Shown piece after piece: positions 9,001 to 19,872 of a stretch of DNA of 33,940 nucleotides (its first letter is position 1; each line of letters opens with the position of its first letter). A program made the translations under genes and the position numbers. The notes under the pieces are model-generated. The model did not search any database. It worked only from the letters and a program-made list of their open reading frames with translations, and had not been told where the DNA came from. The stretch spans positions 1 through 33,940 of the forward strand of contig WFNX01000027.1 in the NCBI GenBank assembly GCA_015488375.1. The letters run 5' to 3'. Origin of the DNA: Mariprofundaceae bacterium (GTDB lineage Bacteria > Pseudomonadota > Zetaproteobacteria > Mariprofundales > Mariprofundaceae).

Positions 9001-10127
9001 TGCGTTTTTCACTGCTGTTACTGCTTGCGCTGATTGCCACCGTACTGCTGACACTGTTTCCGGAAACAGCGCAACAAACATTGCGCGTGGAAGCCTTCGG
9101 CTGGGTTTTCGAAACCAAACAGGGGGCTTTCACCGTGGCCCTGCTGGTGTTGCTGTTTGCCGCTTGGCTGTTGCGGATCATCATCGGCGCTCTGCTGGCC
9201 GGCCCCGGCCAGATGTGGCGTTCGATAACCCTGAACAGCAAAAAACGGGAAGAACAGCGCCTGCAAAAAGCCCTGGCCGATATGATCAATATGCATGGCG
9301 ATCTCGGACGCAAGGCCCTGCAACGCAAATATCGCATCGTGCCCAGCTGGCTCGGCACCCTGCTGGCCACGCTGGCCACCGAAGCGGCCGATCAGCGCCT
9401 GGAAAGGGACAAGGACACGCCCCTGCGCATCGCCCTGGCCGCCCGCCTGGCCACCTCGCCGCATGCCGCACGACGCGCCCCGCCGGAGCAGCGCAAGCTG
9501 TTGCTACAGGCATGGCTGGACGCATTTCCACAATCCCCGCTTGCCCGCATGCGCATGGCGGAAATGCTTGAGGAGGAAGGTCAGTGGAAAGCCGCCGCCG
9601 AACTCTGGGAAGCCCTGGATAAGGAAGGGTTGCTGTCATCCGAACGCAGTCATGCACGGCTTGCACAGGTCTGGCTGCAACTGGCTGAAACGGAGCCGGA
9701 CTATGCCTCACTCTATCTGCAAAAGGCATTCCGCCTGCAACCTGAACGACTGGATCTGGCGCTGCGCCTTGGGCGCGCCCTGATTGCGGAACAGGAACGT
9801 CAGGCCGCCATCAAACTGTGGTGGAAAGTGTTGGAAACACATGCCGACATGGCTGTTGCCGGCGCCCTGCTCGAACAACTGGCGGATGAGCCGTTGCAGC
9901 ATTACAAAAAACTGGACCGTCGTCCCCGCCATAAATGCAATACGGCGCATTTATGGCTGAAAGCGGAACTGGCTCATCGGGCCGGCCTGGATGGCCTGGC
10001 CAGGGATCAGATTCAGGTACTGACCGAAGAAGCCGACTGTCGCGAAGCATGGCTCAGCCTGGCGCGCTGGCACATGGAGGCCGGAAACTTCGACCAGGCA
10101 TGTCAGTGTTTCAACCGGGTGCTTTGA
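9000..10127 (+). CDS. hemY: HemY-like TPR membrane protein
   Basis: MRFSLLLLLALIATVLLTLFPETAQQTLRVEAFGWVFETKQG...: HemY N-terminal region with two TM helices, then TPR-like repeats. Start taken from the TGATG overlap at 9000. Confidence 0.82.
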   Translation: MRFSLLLLLALIATVLLTLFPETAQQTLRVEAFGWVFETKQGAFTVALLVLLFAAWLLRIIIGALLAGPGQMWRSITLNSKKREEQRLQKALADMINMHGDLGRKALQRKYRIVPSWLGTLLATLATEAADQRLERDKDTPLRIALAARLATSPHAARRAPPEQRKLLLQAWLDAFPQSPLARMRMAEMLEEEGQWKAAAELWEALDKEGLLSSERSHARLAQVWLQLAETEPDYASLYLQKAFRLQPERLDLALRLGRALIAEQERQAAIKLWWKVLETHADMAVAGALLEQLADEPLQHYKKLDRRPRHKCNTAHLWLKAELAHRAGLDGLARDQIQVLTEEADCREAWLSLARWHMEAGNFDQACQCFNRVL

Positions 10128-10213
10128 TCAGGCGGACAAGCGAACGCTGGACAACCGCCACGATCATTGCTTGACTAGGGATAGGGATGGTCTATTCCTG
10201 TAAGGAGGTTGCA

Positions 10214-10429
10214 ATGTTTCTCAAAAACAAAAAATCCGGTGATCTTGCCCACGTCGAGGCCCTGCTGGAACTGGTGGACCCGCATGAAGACAGTGTGACC
10301 GTACGCTATCAGGCTGGCGAAGAGGTCGGCGAACCGGTACGGGAAAGCAAGAGCATGCTTGTTTTTCCATCGGATGAGGCACTTCCCCGTTGCTGGCTTG
10401 ATCCCCATTACAGAGTAACTTTCGAATAA
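10214..10429 (+). CDS. short hypothetical protein (71 aa)
   Basis: MFLKNKKSGDLAHVEALLELVDPHEDSVTVRYQAGEEVGEPVRESKSMLVFPSDEALPRCWLDPHYRVTFE; strong SD TAAGGAGG upstream; terminator downstream. Confidence 0.8.
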   Translation: MFLKNKKSGDLAHVEALLELVDPHEDSVTVRYQAGEEVGEPVRESKSMLVFPSDEALPRCWLDPHYRVTFE

Positions 10430-10445
10430 CGCACATCGGTGCCTG

Positions 10446-10476
10446 AATGCCACCCGACATCGGGTGGCATTTTATT
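10446..10476 (+). terminator. intrinsic terminator
   Basis: AATGCCACCCGA-CA-TCGGGTGGCATT followed by TTATT. Confidence 0.8.
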
Positions 10477-10478
10477 GC

Positions 10479-10507
10479 TTGCATCGCACGCGGTTTATCA
10501 GAATAAT
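10479..10507 (+). promoter_or_regulatory. sigma70 promoter of tRNA-Phe
   Basis: TTGCAT (10479-10484), 17-nt spacer, AATAAT (10502-10507), GC-rich discriminator CCGCGC. Confidence 0.6.
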
Positions 10508-10533
10508 CCGCGCTCCCGCAAGCAGCGCCTTAA

Positions 10534-10609
<76 letters not shown>

Positions 10610-10618
10610 CTCTTTTAT

Positions 10619-10651
10619 ACAGGGGAGCCATTCGGCTCCCCTGTCTTTTTT
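10619..10651 (+). terminator. intrinsic terminator after tRNA-Phe
   Basis: ACAGGGGAGCC-ATTC-GGCTCCCCTGT then CTTTTTT. Confidence 0.88.
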
Positions 10652-10666
10652 CTGTCGCACCCATTT

Positions 10667-11764
10667 TCATTTCCCTGCCGGGCCCGTCACATATTCAACC
10701 TCAAGCACGGTAGCCATGGCCGCCTGTTCAATTTCCTCTCGTGTATATGCCGTGCCACTGCCGGTTTGATGTTCGCCGACAATATAGCAAGCATCTCCCT
10801 CTACCCGGACCCGAACCACGCCGGCTGCCTGAACCGCATAAAAATCAGCAACAGCCATCGCTAGCATGCCTGGCTCCCGTCCTTTGGCCCATCGCCACAA
10901 AGATTGTTTCCGTACACGGGTGATGCGCTGCGCTGCATCCAGTGTAAGCACAATATCCGCGCCATGCGGCAACTGCCGCATGGCATGCAGGGTCAGGCGT
11001 TCAAAATGCTGCATGAAGCCCTGCAACTGCACGGGCGTCATGCGTCTGTCAGGAGGCAGTTGCTGCTCCTGACGCAGACGCCAGCGAAAAGCGTCCTGCA
11101 TGGAGGGAACCTGCAAATACAGCAACATATCCAGGCAGGAAAACCAGTGCTGATAATCCGTCGCCAGTCGCCGGTTCACATAGGCGCGCCAGCGACCATG
11201 GCGATCCTGTTCGGCTTCCAGTGCATTCACCGGTTGCTGTAATTCCGCCTCCGGCTGTGCCGGCGTGCCCACGCACCAGCCTTCAAAAATCAGCACATCG
11301 ACCTTCCCTTGCCACAGTGGCCGGCTCGTCTCATCACAAGGCTCATCGCGGCCCTTGTCGAAACGAGGCAGACGAATGCAGTCTGTTGCTCCCATGCGCC
11401 CCAGCCGGAGAAACAGGCGTTCACCCTGTTGCACATCATGTGTGCCCGGTACGCCACGGGTTCGCAGCAGCGGGTGAACCCCGGCCGCCAGGGACGCGCG
11501 CGCCCGGCCCGGCAAATAAAAATCATCCAGTGACAATACGGCAGCATGCAGACCGTATTGCCGCAGCAGACAGGCCAATACGCGCGCCAGTGTCGATTTC
11601 CCGCTTCCCTGTGCGCCATTAATCCCGACGACCCACATGCGGTCGCCACATCGCGCGGCAATCTGTGCCGCCAGCGGCTGCAGATACCGATCCGCCTGCT
11701 CCCTGTACCCGGCAGGCAGATGCAGCGCCTGAATCAGCGCACGCAGTGAATCGTGATGCGGCAT
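10667..11764 (-). CDS. D-glycerate 3-kinase-like P-loop kinase with a C-terminal extension
   Basis: WVVGINGAQGSGKST (P-loop), LSLDDFYLP, RGVPGTHDV, PRFDKGRDEP, FEGWCVG. Start chosen at MPHHDSLRAL (11764) rather than the track start at 11836. Confidence 0.82.
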   Translation of the reverse strand: MPHHDSLRALIQALHLPAGYREQADRYLQPLAAQIAARCGDRMWVVGINGAQGSGKSTLARVLACLLRQYGLHAAVLSLDDFYLPGRARASLAAGVHPLLRTRGVPGTHDVQQGERLFLRLGRMGATDCIRLPRFDKGRDEPCDETSRPLWQGKVDVLIFEGWCVGTPAQPEAELQQPVNALEAEQDRHGRWRAYVNRRLATDYQHWFSCLDMLLYLQVPSMQDAFRWRLRQEQQLPPDRRMTPVQLQGFMQHFERLTLHAMRQLPHGADIVLTLDAAQRITRVRKQSLWRWAKGREPGMLAMAVADFYAVQAAGVVRVRVEGDACYIVGEHQTGSGTAYTREEIEQAAMATVLEVEYVTGPAGK

Positions 11765-11805
11765 AGGCTGACATCGTAATCGCACGAACAGCGGAAAGCA
11801 CCCTG

Positions 11806-11814
11806 TGCTATACT
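11806..11814 (+). promoter_or_regulatory. candidate extended -10 promoter upstream of the phospholipase C-like gene
   Basis: TGCTATACT (TG-N-TATACT); no strong -35 element seen. Confidence 0.45.
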
Positions 11815-11847
11815 GTCGATAGCATTCGCGAACCATGGAGGGGAAAC

Positions 11848-12735
11848 ATGAAACCAGGCGACCATCAAAAAATCACCCGTAAAGCCGTGCAACTGTTCAT
11901 CGCACACAGCCCCGGCAACTTTTCCGCATTACTGCAGGACTATCTCGACGACATCGTTGACGGCTCGAAAGATGCCGATACCAAACCTTTGCATATCCGC
12001 TCAACCAACTGGCATTTTTATCGCGCCAATGACCTGCTGCAACCCATACAGATTAAAATCCTCGGCCTGATGCCGTTGACCATTTATCCCACCTCCGATC
12101 ATATTCTGAAACTGCGTATCGAACAGCTGCATAAGGAATGCCGCAAAGGCGCATCGGATGATTTATTCAATCTGGTCGGCCGGGTTCTGCATCATACGCA
12201 GGATATGAGCACACCGGCGCATGTCGTGCCGGTCTATCATGGCTTGGATGTGCTGGATCTGGTCGAGGACGCCCTCAATGTGCGTGACAGTTTCGAGGAT
12301 CACTCCGAAACCGTCAGCGAACAGACTCTGGCCGACATGAACATCGACAGCGAACGCTTCAGCGAGATTACGGCCAGCCCGTGCGACCTGTTCAGCAATT
12401 ACGATAGCGCCGCCCGACGCACGCTGCAACTGCTCTATGGGGGCAGCACATCCACCTTTTCAGCCACCGTCAACGGCGAGGAAAAACAGCTATCCTGGTC
12501 GCTGTTCTGGCAGCAATGGACACCCGACCTGCATGACGATGCCAGCCTGCACGGCTTCGGCCAGTACGGCATACTGGGCCGGCATTTCGGCCAGCCGGAC
12601 ATCCGGGTCGATAACGATCATTATCATATATCGGCAGATGTTTATGATGCCTTTTATCGCCAGCAGATTGGCAAAATGCTGGAAGACAGCATCCGCGCCC
12701 TGGCCCGGGTCCGCGGGTTAATGGCCACCGGCTGA
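11848..12735 (+). CDS. zinc-dependent phospholipase C / S1-P1 nuclease-like protein
   Basis: 295 aa: GDHQKITRKAV, DDIVDGSKDAD...STNWHFYRA, LVGRVLHHTQDMSTPAHVVPVYHGLD, a His/Asp metal-ligand pattern like zinc PLC/S1-P1 proteins; SD GGAGGGGA upstream. Confidence 0.65.
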   Translation: MKPGDHQKITRKAVQLFIAHSPGNFSALLQDYLDDIVDGSKDADTKPLHIRSTNWHFYRANDLLQPIQIKILGLMPLTIYPTSDHILKLRIEQLHKECRKGASDDLFNLVGRVLHHTQDMSTPAHVVPVYHGLDVLDLVEDALNVRDSFEDHSETVSEQTLADMNIDSERFSEITASPCDLFSNYDSAARRTLQLLYGGSTSTFSATVNGEEKQLSWSLFWQQWTPDLHDDASLHGFGQYGILGRHFGQPDIRVDNDHYHISADVYDAFYRQQIGKMLEDSIRALARVRGLMATG

Positions 12736-12736
12736 A

Positions 12737-15259
<2,523 letters not shown>

Positions 15260-15266
<7 letters not shown>

Positions 15267-15517
15267 GCCGTTTCCGCCTGCTGCAGGGCCGTCGCCAGTT
15301 CCTCTCTGTCCACGCGGTGTTTGAACAATACGCGATCATTGAGCACCAGCACCGGCACATCCATGCCGTAACGTATCAGCAGGCCCTTGTCACAATCCAC
15401 ATTGACCTCTTCCCAGGTGCACAGGCCATCAGCCGCAGCCGCTTTCAGCACTGCTTTCGCATCATCACACAGACAGCATGCCTGCCGGCTCATCAAACGG
15501 ATATGCGGCAACATCAT
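15260..15517 (-). CDS. glutaredoxin-family protein
   Basis: 85 aa: MMLPHIRLMSRQACCLCDDAKAVLK...VNVDCDKGLLIRYGMDVPVLVLND; CxxC and cis-Pro. Confidence 0.85.
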
Positions 15518-16917
15518 GGCTTCGGAGGCTCGGGCAATTTCACCAGTGCGAACACCTGATCGCCATGGCGGTCCAGCATAACCCGCAGCACATCTCCCGG
15601 CTTGAAACCCTCCAGCATCTTCTTGAACGAGGCAGCATCCTTCACCACCCGGCCATTAATGCGATAAATGATATCGCCCCGGCCAATCCCGGCCCGTGCC
15701 GCAGGAGAACCGCGTAACACCTGACGGATCACCACGCCCTTGTCCACGCGCGCCTGCAACTGCTTGGCCCGCTCCGGCGTCAGATCCTCAACCACCACGC
15801 CCAAGCGCACCCGTTTCGTCGCTGATGCCGCCTTGCCATGTGTGCTTTCATCGTCCGGCATCTCTTCGACGGTGACGATGATTTCCTTCGGCTTGCCATT
15901 ACGAATGACGCGAACCTTGACCTTGTCGCCCGGACGATGACGCGCCACCCGAATCGGCAGATCGTGGGCGTTTTTGATCAACTCACCGTCCAGCGCCACG
16001 ATCACATCACCGGCCCGTATGCCGGCCTTGTCCGCTGCCGAACCCGCCTGTACCTGCGGCACCAGTGCGCCATGACGGTTGGGCAGACCCAGTGCCTTCA
16101 TGGTTTCCTTGTCAACATCGGCAATGAAAACGCCCAGCCGTGCGCGCGTGACATGACCGGTCTTTTTCAGCTCATTGATGACCGATTTGGCCAGATTGAT
16201 CGGAATGGCAAAGCCGATGCCGTTATTACCGCCACTGCGGGAATAAATCGCAGTATTGATACCGACAACCTCGCCGCGAACATTGAACAGCGGCCCGCCG
16301 GAATTACCCGGATTAATCGCGGCATCGGTCTGGATAAAATCATCATACGGACCGGAACCAATCACACGCCCCTTGGCCGAAACGATACCGGCGGTCACCG
16401 TCTGCTCCAGGCCAAACGGATTGCCGATGGCAACCACCCAGTCCCCCACACGCAGTTTGTCCGAATTGCCCAGACGCACCTTTTTCAGATGACGGGCCTT
16501 GATCTTCAGCAACGCAATATCGAGTTTGGGATCGGTACCGATGATCTCGGCCTCATGCTCCTTGCCATCCCGCGTCTTGACGATGACCTCATCCGCACTG
16601 TCCACGACATGGTTATTGGTCACGATATAGCCATCAGTGGAAATGATAAACCCGGTTCCCAGCGCATGCCGTTCCTGCGGTGGCATATTCTGGAAAAAAT
16701 CCTTGAAAAAATCCTCGAACGGAGAGCCCGGCGGCAAGCCGAATCCCGGCGGCATCCCCGGCTGACCATTGCTGCGGACAATTTTCGTCGTGCTGATATT
16801 CACCACCGCATCGGCCTGACTCTCAGCCAGATCGGCAAAGCTGTCGGGAAGTGCATAGGCTGCCTGGCTGAACATCATGATCAGGCCGGCAAAGAGGAAA
16901 TGCTGGAATCGCGTCAA
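15514..16917 (-). CDS. degP: periplasmic serine protease, Do/DegP/HtrA family
   Basis: Signal peptide, TNNHVV, DIALLKI, NPGNSGGPLFN catalytic Ser, two PDZ domains; TTG start with AAGGAG SD. Confidence 0.95.
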   Translation of the reverse strand: MTRFQHFLFAGLIMMFSQAAYALPDSFADLAESQADAVVNISTTKIVRSNGQPGMPPGFGLPPGSPFEDFFKDFFQNMPPQERHALGTGFIISTDGYIVTNNHVVDSADEVIVKTRDGKEHEAEIIGTDPKLDIALLKIKARHLKKVRLGNSDKLRVGDWVVAIGNPFGLEQTVTAGIVSAKGRVIGSGPYDDFIQTDAAINPGNSGGPLFNVRGEVVGINTAIYSRSGGNNGIGFAIPINLAKSVINELKKTGHVTRARLGVFIADVDKETMKALGLPNRHGALVPQVQAGSAADKAGIRAGDVIVALDGELIKNAHDLPIRVARHRPGDKVKVRVIRNGKPKEIIVTVEEMPDDESTHGKAASATKRVRLGVVVEDLTPERAKQLQARVDKGVVIRQVLRGSPAARAGIGRGDIIYRINGRVVKDAASFKKMLEGFKPGDVLRVMLDRHGDQVFALVKLPEPPKP

Positions 16918-16938
16918 TCGAATCTCCTTATTTAGTTA

Positions 16939-16969
16939 GATAGAACCGGATGGCAATTTTTTATGTTCC
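16939..16969 (-). promoter_or_regulatory. candidate ECF/sigmaE-like promoter of degP
   Basis: On the minus strand GGAACAT (16969-16963), 18-nt gap, TCTATC (16944-16939). This loosely resembles sigmaE GGAACTT/TCTGA; the spacing is slightly long. Confidence 0.3.
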
Positions 16970-16995
16970 TAGATGAACAGAACATGAAAAAATGA

Positions 16996-17448
16996 CTAAA
17001 CAGGACGCAAAGGAATCACCTGCCCCTGCTGCACACGGATAATCTCACCCTTGCCGAGATGCTGCAAGGGTCGCCGCTTCATCACCCAGAGCCAGGCCAG
17101 CAACACGCCAAGCAGGGCGCCGGCCACGCTCCACAGTTCACCCTGCGCCGCCACGGCTGCGGCCAGAAGCTGCCCTGTCACGCCACCGATCACGAAGGCC
17201 AGCATCGGCAGACCGTAAAGCACGGCTGTCACTTTCAGCAAGGCTCCGTCAGCGATGCGAATGGTCACCGTATCGCCCACCCGGGCGCCGAGCCGGTTAT
17301 GCACATCCATTTCGGCAAATCGCCGGGTCCATGCGCCCAGCGTACCGCAGGCAGCCTGACCGGCACAATGACCGCAGGCACTGGCCCGGGCGCCACGTAC
17401 GCGCGCCGTGTCACCGCTGACTTCCATGACAATCGCCTGTTGTTCCAA
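16996..17448 (-). CDS. rseC: RseC/MucC-family positive regulator of sigmaE
   Basis: EQQAIVMEVSGDTARVRGARASACGHCAGQAACGT...; two TM helices. A TTG start at 17448 preceded by CAGGAGT fits better than the track start at 17529. Confidence 0.82.
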   Translation of the reverse strand: MEQQAIVMEVSGDTARVRGARASACGHCAGQAACGTLGAWTRRFAEMDVHNRLGARVGDTVTIRIADGALLKVTAVLYGLPMLAFVIGGVTGQLLAAAVAAQGELWSVAGALLGVLLAWLWVMKRRPLQHLGKGEIIRVQQGQVIPLRPV

Positions 17449-17527
17449 TATTGACTCCTGTGCACAGGCTGTGCGCCTGCATTCCCGGCTTGCCGGAGCA
17501 TGCAGGGCATCATAGCCTGAGCTATTC

Positions 17528-19126
17528 ATGGACGCAAAGAAACAACCATCTCTGCAGGTTGACTACCTGATTATCGGCCGGGGCGCAGCGGGCCTGCTGG
17601 CCGCGGCACGCCTGCAGGCATATGGCAAGGTAGCCATCGTCAGCAAGGGCGGCAGCAATGATTCCAACACCTGGGTTGCCCAGGGGGGTATTGCCGGCGT
17701 GCTGTCTGACGATGACTCTATCGAGGCGCATGTGCAGGATACCCTGGCCGCCGGCGCAGGCCTGTGTCGCGAAGCGGTAGTGCGCGAGGTTATCGGCCGG
17801 GGCAGCAAGATTATCCGCGAACTGATCGAAATCGGCGCCTCATTCGATACGCATCGTGGCGAACTGCATCTGACCCGTGAAGGCGGGCACAGCCGGCGTC
17901 GTATCGCCCATGCGCAGGATGCAACCGGCCGGGCCATTGCCGAGGCCCTGCAACTGCAACTGCAGGGCGACATTATTCACCTGGCCGATCATGCCGCCAT
18001 TGATCTGATTACCAATTATCATATTGGCGATTACTCCGGCTCCAACCGCTGCCTGGGCGCCTACCTGCTGAATAACGAAGGTCAGGTTCTTACCGTTGCC
18101 GCACGCTTCACGATTCTGGCCACCGGCGGTGCCGGCAAGGTCTATATGTACACCTCCAATCCGCACGGCGCCAGCGGTGATGGCATCGCCATGGCCTGGC
18201 GCGCCGGTTGTCCGATTGCGAACATGGAATTTATCCAGTTTCATCCCACCTGCCTGTTTCACCGCGACGGCTCCAATCTGTTGCTCAGCGAAGCGCTGCG
18301 CGGTGAAGGCGCATACATCACCGATGCCCGGGGGCGGCGCTTTACTTTTGACTATGATACGCGCGGCGAACTGGCCCCGCGCGACATCGTGGCCCGCGCG
18401 ATTGATCATGAAATGAAAAAGCAGGGCGTGGACTGCATGTATCTGGATGCCCGGCATCTGGGCGCGGACAAAATCCGGCGCCAGTTCCCCAATATTCAGC
18501 AACGCCTGCAACAGCTCAATCTCGATCTGCTCCATATGCCCATTCCGATCGTCCCTGCCGCCCATTACACCTGTGGCGGCATCAATACCGATGTTGCCGG
18601 CCGCACCGCCATCGAACACCTCTATGCCATCGGTGAAACCGCATGTTCAGGATTGCACGGCGCCAACCGGCTGGCCAGCAATTCACTGCTGGAATGTCTG
18701 GTCATGGCCGACTGCTGCGCGCGGCGCATTCTGGCGCAAACACCACCGGCATTGCGCCCGCTGCCGACCTGGGATGACAGCGGAGTGGAACCCGAAACCG
18801 AACGCATTCCGATTAAACAAAACTGGGACGAAATTCGCGCCATCATGTCACACTATGTCGGCATTGTGCGCTCCAACGAACGACTGCGCCGGGCCAGGCG
18901 CCGGCTGTTCGTTATCCAGCAGGAAATTGCTGATTATTTCTGGAAATACCCGGTATCCAGGGATCTGATCGAACTGCGCAACCTGGCCCATGTGGCCGAA
19001 CTGATTATCCGCTCCGCCCAGCAACGGCACGAATCCCGCGGCCTGCATTTTTCAACCGACTACCCCGAGCGCCTGCCCCGGGCGGAAGACACCATCCTCT
19101 ATCCCTCGCAAAGCGATGGACCATAA
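17528..19126 (+). CDS. nadB: L-aspartate oxidase
   Basis: 532 aa: YLIIGRGAAGLLAAARL, WVAQGGIAG, HPTCLF, YTCGGINTDVAGRTAIEHLYAIGETACSGLHGANRLASNSLLECLV. Confidence 0.97.
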   Translation: MDAKKQPSLQVDYLIIGRGAAGLLAAARLQAYGKVAIVSKGGSNDSNTWVAQGGIAGVLSDDDSIEAHVQDTLAAGAGLCREAVVREVIGRGSKIIRELIEIGASFDTHRGELHLTREGGHSRRRIAHAQDATGRAIAEALQLQLQGDIIHLADHAAIDLITNYHIGDYSGSNRCLGAYLLNNEGQVLTVAARFTILATGGAGKVYMYTSNPHGASGDGIAMAWRAGCPIANMEFIQFHPTCLFHRDGSNLLLSEALRGEGAYITDARGRRFTFDYDTRGELAPRDIVARAIDHEMKKQGVDCMYLDARHLGADKIRRQFPNIQQRLQQLNLDLLHMPIPIVPAAHYTCGGINTDVAGRTAIEHLYAIGETACSGLHGANRLASNSLLECLVMADCCARRILAQTPPALRPLPTWDDSGVEPETERIPIKQNWDEIRAIMSHYVGIVRSNERLRRARRRLFVIQQEIADYFWKYPVSRDLIELRNLAHVAELIIRSAQQRHESRGLHFSTDYPERLPRAEDTILYPSQSDGP

Positions 19127-19397
19127 ACGGAACCTGATCATTGATATCTCCGGCCGCGTGCAGGGCGTCGGCTTCCGCTATCATACCTGCCGCAAGGCCA
19201 ATGCCCTGGGACTGTGCGGCAAGGTCTGCAATCTGCCTGATGGCCGCGTACGCGTCTGGCTCGGCGGCGATGCCACAGCCGTTGAACAAATGATTGCCTG
19301 GCTGCGCCACGGGCCCGATCATGCCCGCGTGGAGCATATTGCCATCCGCCCGCATGCGCAGCCCGTGGAACAACGACCCTTTATCATCAGCACATAA
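19116..19397 (+). CDS. acyP: acylphosphatase
   Basis: 93 aa: IDISGRVQGVGFRYHTCRKANALGLCGKVCNLPDGRV; overlaps the nadB 3' end. Confidence 0.94.
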   Translation: MDHKRNLIIDISGRVQGVGFRYHTCRKANALGLCGKVCNLPDGRVRVWLGGDATAVEQMIAWLRHGPDHARVEHIAIRPHAQPVEQRPFIIST

Positions 19398-19406
19398 GCA
19401 TCAGCA

Positions 19407-19438
19407 ATAAAAAAGGGGCCGCCCGAAAGGCAGCCCCC
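19407..19438 (-). terminator. intrinsic terminator of the ribosomal/rpoA operon
   Basis: Minus strand GGGGCTGCC-TTTC-GGGCGGCCCC followed by TTTTTTATT. Confidence 0.82.
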
Positions 19439-19459
19439 GTGATCCCGTTTCCGAGAAAC

Positions 19460-19849
19460 TCAGCTTTCCGCTTCGTCCGTTTCCCCACCGGCCGGCGTTT
19501 CAACCAGCTCGATCACTGCCATCGGCGCCGCATCACCGGCCCGGAAGCCTGTCTTGATAATGCGCGTATAGCCACCCGGACGATCGGCAAAGGCCGGTGC
19601 CACATCGGCAAACAGATGATCAACGATCGGGCGATAACGCAGTTTGGCCAGCGCCTGACGACGGGCATGCAAATCACCGCGTTTGCCAAGCGTAATGAGT
19701 TTTTCAACATAAGGACGAACGGCACGTGCCTTGGCAGCCGTCGTTTCAATACGTCCATGTTCCAGCAATGCCGTGGCCAGGTTGGCCAGTACAGCACGAC
19801 GATGTCCGGTGGGCAGCCCCAGCGATCCGCGATGCTTACGGTGTCTCAT
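19460..19849 (-). CDS. rplQ: 50S ribosomal protein L17
   Basis: [59 protein letters not shown]; own SD AGGAG before the ATG at 19849. Confidence 0.97.
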   Translation of the reverse strand: MRHRKHRGSLGLPTGHRRAVLANLATALLEHGRIETTAAKARAVRPYVEKLITLGKRGDLHARRQALAKLRYRPIVDHLFADVAPAFADRPGGYTRIIKTGFRAGDAAPMAVIELVETPAGGETDEAES

Positions 19850-19872
19850 GTTATCTCCTCTTAATCCTCGGC

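Noticed and set aside
10171-10198. TTGACT-N16-TATTCC as a promoter for the 71-aa ORF
   Set aside because: The implied TSS would fall inside the SD TAAGGAGG, leaving almost no leader; the hexamer match alone is not enough.
15838-16935. 365-aa plus-strand ORF
   Set aside because: Antisense shadow of degP.
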